From assembly GCF_947507565.1 (NCBI RefSeq), contig NC_089178.1:620001-684000 (forward strand): 64,000 nucleotides of DNA. Reading direction: 5' to 3'. Position numbers and translations under genes: made by a program. Positions within the stretch are counted from its first letter, which is position 1, and every line of letters starts with the position of its first letter. The notes under the pieces were generated by a model that saw only the letters and a program-made list of their open reading frames with translations, ran no database searches and had not been told where the DNA came from. Of the stretch, positions 12,201 to 21,605 are shown one piece after another. Origin of the DNA: Oscarella lobularis (lineage: Eukaryota; Porifera; Homoscleromorpha; Homosclerophorida; Oscarellidae).

Positions 12201-13503
12201 CTCGACGTCGTACAATTGGACGTCGATCAACGTCACGTCGGTGAACGAAAAGAACGTCAATTTGACGGCGTGGAATTACACGGCGATCAACGTGACGGAA
12301 ATGAATATGACCGCCGTCAACGTCACGCTGAAGAACGCGACCTACACGAACTGCACGTCTCTGAATTCGACGTACTTTAACGTGGCCTGGTTCAACGTGT
12401 CGTCGTGGAACATGACGAGCATCGACCAGACGAGGCTGAACGTGAAGGTCGTTCGTCACAATGCTACCATGTATCGCGACTTGAACGTCTACGCCAAGAA
12501 CTTTACCGACATGTACAGCACATTTTACAACGGCTCGTTCGTCAACGTCATGCTTGAAAATGCGACGTTGATAAACGTCACTTTCATCAATTCCAGCATG
12601 GCTAACTCGATGGAGTCCAACATGACGAAAATAAACGTGAGCGCCGTGAACTGTACAGCGAACCACTCGTCGACCATCAACGTTCTGTCGATCAACGAGT
12701 CGTTCATCAACGCAACCGGTTACAATCACACGTTCATCAACGTCACTCTCAACGGCACTTTGTTCGTTAATACGACGTTTGATCTTTCCACGAGAATAAA
12801 CATGACCATAATAAACAACTTCATGTTTAACGTGAGCTTTTCGAATGGTATGCTGTACAATCTCACGGTTGAGGATTCGATTGCGAATCATTTCCGTCTG
12901 GAGAACGAGATTACGACGTTGTACAGTGTGAGCGCATCACACATGTTCAATTTTAGCGTGGTCAATTGCACGCTAATAGACTCCCTGGCCATAAATAGCA
13001 TCATGGTGGACTCTTTTGTTGACTTGTCGGATATCCAGGGCGGAATAGCAGAAAACATTACTGTCATTAATAGCAAAATTAACCGGTCGTCAGCCGTTCT
13101 TAACTGCGCTTACAGACTTGTCGGATGCAACTCAAGCGCCGATGAGGAGACTATGAACAGCGTCTCACTTGAACCTTTGAGGCATATTCGAAAGAAGACT
13201 ATGCGCATGCCGCTACTTGCCAGAATAGACACAACGAAATGCTTCAAAGAGCATTCTACAGAGGAACCCGTTATAGAGGAACCCGCTGCAGAGGAACCTA
13301 GGGTGCTTGTTCGAGAGGGAAGGAAAGCGAAGACTCCAATGCCAACCGAGATGGCTATCTTGTACAATTACTTCATGGCCGGGGCTACAATAAATTGCAC
13401 TGATATCGATTTGGAAGAGATCAGGCTGCAGGCAATGATGCCGGAATCCTTTGCACGTCGAATAGAGCCATTCTATCCTACGTCTTCTCCTCCGGATTGT
13501 TGA
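6213..13503 (+). CDS. Secreted Kazal-like/Ig protein with about 365 sequon-bearing pentapeptide repeats, copy 2 (complete)
   Basis: The exons I derive are 6213-6272, 6327-6378, 6429-6524, 6618-7484 and 7541-13503; phases match at every junction and give about 2,345 residues. Exon 1 encodes a signal peptide (MKTFLVVFLGLFCWAES). Residues about 55-142 are cysteine-rich and end in a Kazal/follistatin-like pattern (VCGTNQCSYPTAC). An I-set Ig domain follows at about 291-357 (WFHNGTEL, EYTCEA). From about residue 392 to 2220 the chain repeats N-x-[S/T]-h-h every five residues, for example NASFINGTEFNLTSWNVS, so most pentapeptides carry an N-glycosylation sequon (12 of 13 in a typical 65-residue unit). 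The last ~106 residues are non-repetitive and acidic, with no transmembrane helix. I infer an extracellular, densely N-glycosylated rod. The five-residue period recalls the pentapeptide beta-helix, but large residues sit where that fold wants small ones, so the fold is uncertain. I recognise no named family. Confidence 0.85.
8460..11990 (+). repeat. Tandem 195-bp (13-pentapeptide) coding units, about 18 copies
   Basis: Within the large exon the pentapeptides are organised in 65-residue blocks, each passing through FNLTSWNVSIVN, NYTRVNYTV, LENVSMLNFTSINAS and YINTTYSN. Units differ at many synonymous positions and a few amino acids. Copy 1 has about nine such units, and the large exons differ by 1,772 bases: nine units (1,755) plus an 18-base tail insertion minus the one-base shift. 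The block 8988-9795 recurs at 10743-11550, offset exactly 1,755; I noticed one difference, at 9221/10976. Confidence 0.9.
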
Positions 13504-13785
13504 ATGACTGACTCTCAATTGTACTGCTGTTTTTTGCTGTTTGTTTGCTGAGCTTGGCGCCAAGGTTGGTCTGTCTCGTTGCTAGCGCGTGCTAACATTT
13601 ACTCAAGTCTTCCTAAGAATGTCGTCCTTGCGGTCCAAACCCCTGTTTGGTGACCCTAAAGTAGTTATTGGGCCTTCGCGGATCCGTTAGGTCTGAAAAT
13701 GTAATTCGCGCAATTTCAATTGGTACGGGACTCATTCTATCCGGGTTTTTAGCTCTGCAACGAACATGTCTTCTTACCGAGCAAG
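13504..13785 (+). repeat. 3' flank of copy 2 and TBC1D13 promoter; original of the 4458-4736 duplicate
   Basis: This holds the 3' UTR of the sequon-repeat gene and, within about 260 bases, the TBC1D13 start codon, so it must also carry that gene's promoter. It is nearly identical to 4458-4736. The match ends within exon 1 of TBC1D13, one or two bases before its proposed splice donor. Confidence 0.8.
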
Positions 13786-15795
13786 GCACACCACGTTCTC
13801 CCTCGTCCTAGCCGCATTGCAATTATTTGAACAGGGTACTCGAATGCGACGAATTTCTCAAGCGCGACGAGCTGTCGCTGGCCGAAGCTCGTCGCTTCGC
13901 CTTCGAAGGTGAAGTCCGAAGGCGACGACAATGCATCGTCTCCCTAATCCTTCGCATTCGTTGCAGGAATACCAGACGAAGGAAGCCGACGATCGATCCT
14001 TTGGAAAGTAGGAACCGCACCCACCGCTGCTCAATCTCAACGTCACATACATAAATACTTTCTTCAGCTATTGTTGTTCTACCTTCCGTCGAAGCGAAGT
14101 GACTGGGGCGCCATGCTGGCAAGGCAGAGGTAGATTAGGCGTACTCCGACGCCGATTCCATTCCGGCACGCGCGTATTTAGAGCTACTTATCGCCAATTC
14201 GTCGACGAAATCATCATCAATCCCCAAGCGCAAGAGAACTCAGCCGATCACGTAGGTAGCGATTGCGTGCTCGGATATCTGTTGTATCGTTGAGAACTTT
14301 TTAGCCGCTCAGTCTCGATCCAGACAGCCAATGGGGAAAGTTCTTCGAAGACAATTCCATTCTACTTCAGATTGACAAGGATTGTCGGAGATTGTTGCCT
14401 GATATATCTTTCATGCAGCAAGCGTCGCGTTATCCCGTCAAGATGGGTCAGTCAGTTCAGTAGAGAACAAGAATTTGTGAAATGAAATGACGTTTTTTTT
14501 ATTCTAGCTGGTTCGTCTTTGCGTACTCGGGTCGAGAAAAGCGTTCTAGAAGCGAAGCAAGTGGCAACGAATCGAAGTGGAACGAAAAACGTTTGCGAGC
14601 GATTTTCGCACCGAAAGAATTACGTGCATACTCGTTTCAGATTTCTCTCGTGCAACGTTCATCGAGTTCGGATGAGTATCACGTGTTGCCCGAGGGGCAA
14701 GAGGCTCATTGGGAAGTAGGAATTTTTCCCATGCTCTCTCTTGGACAGGGAGATATTAGCCGCGGGGGTTTAGGTCGTAGAACGAATTCTTTTTATTTAC
14801 GCGAAATTGAATCCCGGAGTCAGTTACGTTCAGGTATTCAGATTACCAACTTCCAAGTGCGCAAGACAAGAAATCACGTCCTATAGGGGATGAACGAAAT
14901 CGTTGGGCCTCTTTATTACGTATTTGCGTCCGACTCTGATCTCAAGTGGCAAGGTAGAGTATGAGTGTCTTAGGTTCACATTGGAGACTTTTAATCAATG
15001 ATGAACATACATGTCGTATAAAGTCTCTAGTGTGAAGGGGCTATTGATTCTCATTTTTCATTTGGGGGCTTAGAGCACGCTGAGGCCGATACGTTCTTCT
15101 GTTTCACGAATCTCATGTCGGAAATTCGAGACAACTTTATCAAGACTTTGGATGACGATGCTGCATGCGGAATAGGTTATTGATAAAGGAAATCGAGGCT
15201 TCTCATTTGGCATGCCTTATATAGGTGCTATGATGATCACGCTTATGGCGTATCTCAAACGTGCCGATGCGAGTTTGTCAGCGGCAATGGTACACAAACG
15301 AGAATGATCCACTCAACGAAAAATGATTTGTGTCGTTGAAAGGATGCCAAGCAGTTGAAGCCCCAATTTTTCAGCTTTCGCTGGCTGACCCTACTTTTAT
15401 CACAGGAATTTGATCTTCCAGGTAAATTATTATTAAAGTGAAGCGTGAACGTGTTGTTCGATCCACGCTCTGCAGATGTCATTCGTCTTTGGGACACTCT
15501 CTTTTCCGACTCTAAACGATTTGAATTTCTGATATTCTTCTGCTGTGCCATGCTAATGTATGTGGTCATCACAGAGATTTAGATTGCAGTAATGATGTTC
15601 TTTAGCTGCATTAGAGACGATCTGCTAAAGGGCGATTTTGCCACGTGTGTCAAACTGCTTCAGGCACGTGCTTTTTCTTTCAATTTACTTGGCTAATGTG
15701 ACGTCATCTTTTACTTGCAGAATTATCCTCCGACTGAGATTCATAGCATTTTAGAAAAAGCTGTAGAGCTGCGCCGCTTGTTTTCAAGCGACTAA
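13766..15795 (+). CDS. TBC1D13: TBC1 domain family member 13, Rab GTPase-activating protein
   Basis: The exons derived are 13766-13785, 13835-13908, 13967-14007, 14068-14129, 14182-14251, 14305-14446, 14508-14590, 14641-14715, 14774-14833, 14887-14953, 15074-15175, 15225-15289, 15343-15421, 15476-15557, 15606-15663 and 15721-15795; frames join throughout. The product follows vertebrate TBC1D13 closely: MSSYRAR start, GIPDEGSRRSILWK with the TBC arginine finger region, DSQWGKFFEDNSILLQIDKD, VLPEGQEAHWEV, SYVQGMNEIVGPLYY (the YxQ glutamine-finger motif), EHAEADTFFCFTNLMSEIRD, FRWLTLLLSQEF and DVIRLWDTLF. TBC proteins stimulate GTP hydrolysis by Rabs; TBC1D13 has been linked to Rab35 and membrane traffic. 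Two introns appear to start with GC (13786, 15664); the first is less certain than the second. Coordinates near 13835 may be off by one base. Confidence 0.9.
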
Positions 15796-17664
15796 GGGAG
15801 ACGCGACAGAGTATGCTTTTTTTAATTATTACGGCGTAAGTATACTGTACGGTAATTGCCCCCACAACGGCACTTTGTCATAAATTACTCGGTTGCACAT
15901 ATGTTTTTGTTTAGATTTCGCGAGCTTGCGGGCGGACTTCTTTGAGACGTGCCCTCATCACGTGACTAATGACGCCACACCAGAGCCACGCTTCGAAAAG
16001 CCGCGTTCATTGGCATTTATGTACAGCGACAACACCGCCGTCTTTATGAATTAAGTAAGTTGCAGTCCGGGGGTTAGCTATGAGTGAAGCCTCGTGGTGG
16101 GCTCCCCGAACGGGAGTAACCTTTTTCTCCGCCGATTGTGTTGGTCTCGGGCTGAGTTGGACTTCTAAGTAACGTGGACCTAGTTGTTTAGTACAAAGCG
16201 TATATATTCTTGCTTGTTTGACACAGATAAGTCCCAAACAATTAATTTTGGCCATTTTTGTTGTAGATGAACCTAAGGTGATTCATTTTTCCTCTCTAAT
16301 GTGAAGAAGAGGTAGACGAAGAGGTAGACCGCGGTCCCAACGTCCTCGGCAGGACGGGTCGGTCCAACTACCGGACTGCGGTGATTTGTTGCTCGACTAT
16401 AGCTGCAATCACATAAACTGCCTGTATGCCTCCTTTTGGTATGAGGCAATAACGTCTAAACGGCCAACGTCTCCTGGGCAGGCCTACATCAATTGCTGAA
16501 GCGATTGTGCGGCCCCGAGCAGAAAAACTGCCCAATCTCACGGCGTGTATCTCCACGGAGACTACATCCTCATTGTAGTCTCCCTAGGAGAACGGCGCCT
16601 TAAATCACAAAGACGTGCCTGTACTCGTTTCAGATGACAGTGCAGGCACACATCAACTGTGAAGACTGCAGTCTCAATACAAGGATTTATCTGGTAAGCA
16701 GATTCATTGCCTCCTATCTGGCTAACTGTTTCTTTTCAGAATTGAGGTCCTGAGCATGACCCCGTCATTAAAAACTGCTCCACTGGGGTCCTGGGCAAGA
16801 CCCCGTCATCAAAAACTGCCTTGCAGGGGTCCTGGGCATGACCCCGTCAAAACTGCCTGTGCATGAAACGCGAGGGGACATTCTATGCATTTTTTTTCCA
16901 ATTTATTAAATAAATTAACTGTCCCTCCCCTACTCTACGAGCAGTTTTTAATGGACAGGGTCATGCTCAGGACCCCGGACGAGAGCAGTTTTTTTATCAC
17001 GGGGTCATGCTCAGGACCCCGACTCCTAAGAAAACGACTGTTAATAACAAAAACACTGCTGTGTAATATGGCTACCTGGTCATTGGCGGTGGGACACTTC
17101 ACGCGCGCGTGCAAATTCCGAGGTCTGCTTTTGTCTCCATACTCTGGAGATCAAAAGCGCATGCAACTCTACTTTCGTGAAAAAACACATGGAAAACAAA
17201 CATGCAAATACGTTCTCTTCTTTCCCGCCATTTTCGCCTTCGAAAATTGGTAGCCTCATATGCACAATCGAAGGAGGAGGAGTCGACGACGACGTAATCT
17301 GCCCGAGGTTCTCCCAGGTAGCGGCGCTTATAGAAGGGTGCCATCGTACCCCCTGCAGCGAACGTGCTTGCTCGAGCGCGGACCTAAAGAGCTTCCGGTG
17401 ACGCAACGGTGTTTCGAAACGCACTCCTAAGCCTAGGAGCCGAGGAGTCTCCCCAGTATCGACGAGGGAGCGCTAGAGACTCAGAGAGACCTCTTCTTGC
17501 CACCTAAGTACGGGAAGTAAATCACGTGATGACGGTAACAGTCGCGAAAAAATAAAGTGCCGGTATAGCTATCCATATGTTATTAATTATAACTGTGACG
17601 AACGCTCAAGAAAGTGTATAAGTTGCTCTCTCTTAATAAATATTTCTTCTTTATTTTCATTGAC
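15796..17664. other. Long intergenic region; no gene recognised
   Basis: I see no exon chain with family resemblance here. It includes short tandem GAGGTAGAC copies near 16310 and the inverted-repeat element described separately. AT-rich DNA at 17560-17660 leads into the 3' end of the minus-strand Pins-like gene. Confidence 0.5.
16739..17030. repeat. Fold-back element: three direct and two inverted copies of a ~40-bp unit
   Basis: A unit of the form GGGGTCCTGGGCATGACCCC followed by GTCA and AAAACTGC occurs three times in 16746-16857. The reverse complement occurs twice in 16940-17027 (GAGCAGTTTTT, then GGGGTCATGCTCAGGACCCC). The unit itself contains the imperfect palindrome GGGGTC...GACCCC. 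The arms could pair over an ~80-base loop. It resembles a fold-back or MITE-like repeat; I see no transposase. Confidence 0.65.
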
Positions 17665-20177
17665 TTACGTTGACGGCATTAGGCTTCTCTGTTCATCCAA
17701 TCTTGAAGACTGAAGTTGCACAATCAGATTGAAAAAGTCTTCTCCAATTGTTGGCGCGTCGGGTAGCACGCATCTTTGATCTTCAAATCTACTGTCCTAG
17801 AAAAAAAATTCCTCAGACTTAAAATCTCAGGGGATGCTTCATACCTGAAGTCTCAGAATCGCATCTAGAAAATCATCATTTAGACCGTCGCCCAGTGGAG
17901 CAACGACAAGTGGAGCAACGCCAAGAACCCCATTTCCCGCGCTAGCGAGAACAGGAGGAGGCGACGCCACCAGAGGCCAATCGCATCTTTGCTGATTGAG
18001 TCGGTTTCCCTGGCACCGGGAAACTAAGTCCAAAAAACTTTCCGTGATTTCTCCGTCTTGCTTCGCTTTTGCTGGCTCTGCTGTTGCCACTGGGGGCGGC
18101 GGTGGACGATTCAAAAATCGACGAAGGCTTTCCATCGGCGACGAAGACGATGATCTGCTATGGTCGCTCTCCTTAGTAGACGAACGCTGATCTTTTACGA
18201 AAAATCGCGGCGATGAACTGACAGCTCTCTGAGGCACGGCAACTTCACCGAGGTGAGCTCGCCTGGCAGGACACTCCACTAATCTCTTTGATGCGTTTAT
18301 CTAAAAGTAGTGGGCATTCAGACTCTGCGCAATCTCTCTGTTATTTATACCTCGGCCATTTCTCTATTTTCTTTTGTGTCAGAAAGAGACCTGACTCTTC
18401 CAGTCGAGACGAGACCTTTATAAGTTAGCATTCAGAATGCAAGACGAATTGCTTGTTCTTCGTGCACGTACTTGGTTTTTTCTTTGTGGGAACGGTTCGA
18501 GATCCATCATTCTCATCATGTCTAAAGAGAACATCATAACGGCTTTAGAAAGGTTTCTTTGTTAGACGTCTCGTTTTTACTATCACCACTGTCTACTTAC
18601 TTTGAAGAACGCGATACTTTTTTACTAGCCGACGCCAGATCTAGTAAATTCTGCTTCGCTACAGCCACTCCCTTCCAGTCGCCCACCTAAAAAAAGAGAA
18701 CCCTGATAACAGCGCTTTTCAAAGAAACATGAAGGGAAGTACTTCATGTGCCAACTTATGATGCTGGCGTGCATAATAAACGGCGACATCATACTCTCCA
18801 ACTGCAGTATAGGCGTTACCTAAACTCCAACAGGCACGAGCCTCGCCGACCCTACATCAAAAGCAAGCCTAGAGGCGAAAACCAAAGATCCCACATTCCC
18901 CTCACCGGTCTTTCAGCACCGTCGCTATCTCCAAATGCATCATATGATAATCAATAGCCTTGCGATATTCTTTCAGCAAGGTGTACGTGTTTCCGAGACT
19001 GTAACAGGCCTAAAGGGAACGCAAAGCGGCTCGTTGAGCGCCCCGTTCCATCACACATCGCTCTGGTACGCCCACCTGCGCCTCGACGGCCTTCTCATTG
19101 GTCTCCAAGGCGATATCGAGTGTATCCCTTCAGAGGTGAAACACAACAATGGGTGATCGCGTGTCATCTTCACATACCCCCCCTTCGTCGTTTCTCACTT
19201 ATAGTACTTCGCCGCCGCATCAAATTCGCCAATGAAGATGTGCGCATTTGCCAAGTTCGTGCACGCACGTCGTTCAGCCGACTTATCGTTGAAACCGCGC
19301 GCCAAGTCGCGTCTCTAAAGAAAGAAAGAAAAAGAAAAAAAATTTAGTCGGAGTCAAGGAAATATTTCCGAAAGAGGATGCCCTACCATTCCGTGATATC
19401 GAATCGCTTCGGAAAAATTCCCGAGCAAATAGTGAGTATTGCCCAAATTTCCGCAGGCGCGTCCCTGAGCCGCTGCGTCGCCGAGCGCCGTGACGAGTGT
19501 CAAATTAGCGCTAACACGACATAGTTCCCTTTCTTATTATTTTTCTCGCTTGGGCGCGAAAGGGACGCCCGCGCGACTCCCCCTCTCACTCGTAATAGTC
19601 GGCCGCCTTCGATAGCGCTTCGGTGACGGACGCGGGATATTGGCCGGGGTCGAACGACGAGCCGCCGTCGGCGCGCATCGCCGCCGCGTGTTTTCCTTTC
19701 GCGTGGTACGCATTGCCTAAATTGTAGTACGCGCGACCTTCGAGCGCCTGCGAAAAAGAGACAAAACATGTCGTTACGAGGAGTCCGTAAGAATAGGGGT
19801 CCGACTTTGTTTTCGAGTGTCGTTGCGAGATCGAGTTGGCGTTCGAAGGCGGCGATCGCTTCGTCGTGACGCGCCGCGTGCTTGTACGCGTTGCCGAGGC
19901 CTTCTCGGGCTTTCGCTTCCGCTTCCGCGTTGTCCGCGCGCGCGTTCAACGTCGCCTCTTCGCCGTGAGCGGCGATGGCGCGCGGCAGGTCGCCGAGGAA
20001 GAAGTAGGCGACGCCGAGCTGGCCGAAAATGGGACCGAACGTTCGTGCGGCGGCGTCGCAGTCGTCGCTGCTCGCGCTCGCGTCGACAAGAGCTCGTTCG
20101 AGACAGGCGACGGCCTGACGCCATTCGCCGGCGCGGCAGTGACGTTCGCCTTGGAGAACGAGCTCCTTCATGTCCAT
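17665..20177 (-). CDS. GPSM2: G-protein-signalling modulator (Pins/LGN/AGS3 type): TPR array plus three GoLoco motifs
   Basis: Exons on the minus strand: 19806-20177, 19590-19747, 19387-19510, 19199-19314, 19076-19127, 18906-19009, 18743-18851, 18618-18686, then 17845-18300 and 17665-17796. I could not resolve whether 18301-18617 holds a further exon. The N-terminal half is TPRs of the LGN type (GVAYFFLGDLPRAI, ARALYNLGN-like YYNLGNAYHAKGK, GNLGNTHYLLGNFSEAI, CYSLGNTYTLLKEYRKAIDY). The C-terminal half has three GoLoco motifs (ESFLDLVSRCQGNRLNQQRC; DDFLDAILRLQ split by an intron before DSRFEDQRC; EDFFNLIVQLQSSRLDEQR). GoLoco motifs bind GDP-bound G-alpha-i; in animals this protein links cortical G-alpha to NuMA/dynein for spindle orientation. 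Three GoLocos match fly Pins; vertebrate GPSM1/2 have four. Confidence 0.9.
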
Positions 20178-20323
20178 TGCGCGTCTACAAGTCCGCAACA
20201 AGTCGATGAATGTTAGCGCGACGCTAAAAGCATGTCACTGCATGTGACGTCATTCATGGATCATATTCAATTCAAACAAGAAAAAAGTGTGAACACGGCG
20301 CGACTTTGCAAGTCGCAGTTTTT

Positions 20324-20806
20324 TTATACACGAAGGTTCTTGTGGATTTCTGGCTTGACATCTTGAACAAGACCGAGAACGCGAGTAATCACTTGCTCTT
20401 TGTTTGCCTCTACGTCCGCTTGAGCTTCGCGCAGTTTTTGTTCCGTATCCGCGCGAACTTTAGCGTCAAACGTGTCCTTTGACCCCATGTGCTACAAAAT
20501 AAGAAAATTTAATAAAATTATATATATAATTATATGTATCTTTGAATTTTTAATACTGGGAGCTTTACCTGTTGCTTCTGCTTCTGATACGCATCCTCTC
20601 TTTCCTTTCTATACGCTTCGATTTCTCGTGCCGCCTCTTCTTTCGCTTGTTTGAGTCGCTTCGTCTTCTCTGCGACGGCGAATGAGTCGAAAGTCGATCG
20701 CGTCTTCGTTTGGTATCTACTTACTTCGCCTAGCTTCTGAAACGATCTCTGCCGCCTTCTTTTCGGCTGCAAGGAGCTGTTGAACTTGCGTGGAGTGTGA
20801 CGCCAT
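20324..20806 (-). CDS. ATP6V1G: V-type proton ATPase subunit G
   Basis: Three exons (20725-20806, 20569-20669, 20324-20491) give 116 residues, the usual length. The start MASHSTQVQQLLAAEKKAAE and RLKQAKEEAAREIEAYRKER are diagnostic of subunit G, a long helix in the peripheral stalk of the V1 sector that pairs with subunit E. The C-terminus (DVKPEIHKNLRV) also matches. The start codon lies 91 bases from that of the divergent GrpE gene, so the two probably share a promoter region. Which vertebrate paralogue it corresponds to cannot be said. Confidence 0.93.
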
Positions 20807-20897
20807 CTTACGATAGAATCATGTGATTGCTACGGGTGTCGATAAGTCCCCGTAAAGGCAAATAATAAATAGTGTCTACACTTCGGAGGTGGCGACG

Positions 20898-21548
20898 ATG
20901 CGGAGAATCGGCGGGGATCTGCTTCGACAATTTCGCCACGGCAACGGTTGCCTAGTGAGATTTAGCAGCTCGGTCGAACAAAGTTTATCGACCGCGACGA
21001 ACAAGGGCCCACCGGGGGGATCGGCGGACGAAGCTGATGCAACGAAAGCGAACACCGAGTCGAAAGACGACGCGAAGCTGTCGAAATTAACCGAACAGCT
21101 CAAAGAAGTCGAGAACAAGTACCTGCGTTCGCTCGCCGACGCGGAAAACATGCGCAAGCGCTTTCGCGACCAAATCGCCGACGCGAAATCGTACGGCATT
21201 CAAAATTTCGCCAAGGACCTTCTCGACGTCGCCGACACGCTCGAGAAGGCGTCGAAAACGATCGAATCGAACGAAGAAGTGGCGCAGAACGAGCGACTTC
21301 GCTCGCTCTTTCACGGCGTCGAAATGACGGCCGATCTTCTCCAGACGACGTTTTCGCGTCACGGACTCGTTCGAACGACGCCCGAAGGCGAAAAATTCGA
21401 TCCGAATTTGCACGAGGCGGTCTTCTATCAGGAATTCGCCGGGAAGACGCCCGGTACGATTGCCGTCGTCATGAAGCCCGGATATCTGTTGCACGGACGT
21501 CCCGTACGGGCCGCTCAGGTCGGCGTCGTCAAGGGCGGGACAGTCTAG
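20898..21548 (+). CDS. GRPEL1: Mitochondrial GrpE homologue, Hsp70 nucleotide-exchange factor
   Basis: A single exon of 216 residues starting at the ATG at 20898. The N-terminus (MRRIGGDLLRQFRHGNGC) is basic and suits a mitochondrial presequence. The body has the GrpE long helix and four-helix region (ENMRKRFRDQIADAKSYGIQ, FAKDLLDVADTLEKA) and the beta-wing ending in GYLLHGRPVRAAQVGVVKGG. GrpE exchanges ADP for ATP on mitochondrial Hsp70 during protein import and folding. It lacks introns, unlike most neighbours. Confidence 0.95.
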   Translation: MRRIGGDLLRQFRHGNGCLVRFSSSVEQSLSTATNKGPPGGSADEADATKANTESKDDAKLSKLTEQLKEVENKYLRSLADAENMRKRFRDQIADAKSYGIQNFAKDLLDVADTLEKASKTIESNEEVAQNERLRSLFHGVEMTADLLQTTFSRHGLVRTTPEGEKFDPNLHEAVFYQEFAGKTPGTIAVVMKPGYLLHGRPVRAAQVGVVKGGTV

Positions 21549-21605
21549 AGTTTTTTTTGACTCTGTTTTGTTGTCAGAAATATATGATGATTAGAGAGTT
21601 ATTTC

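Noticed and set aside
11995-12891. 298-residue minus-strand frame opposite the sequon repeats, and its twin at 2964-3698
   Set aside because: It arises from the regular AAC-GTN-AC codon pattern of the plus-strand repeats read backwards (HVHRRHV-like), with no start context or domain.
15255-15572. 105-residue minus-strand frame
   Set aside because: It lies across TBC1D13 exons 12-14, whose plus-strand protein matches the family; this is a shadow.
19774-20216. Arg-rich frames on both strands around the first Pins exon
   Set aside because: GC-rich coding DNA of the minus-strand TPR exon keeps other frames open; none has family resemblance.
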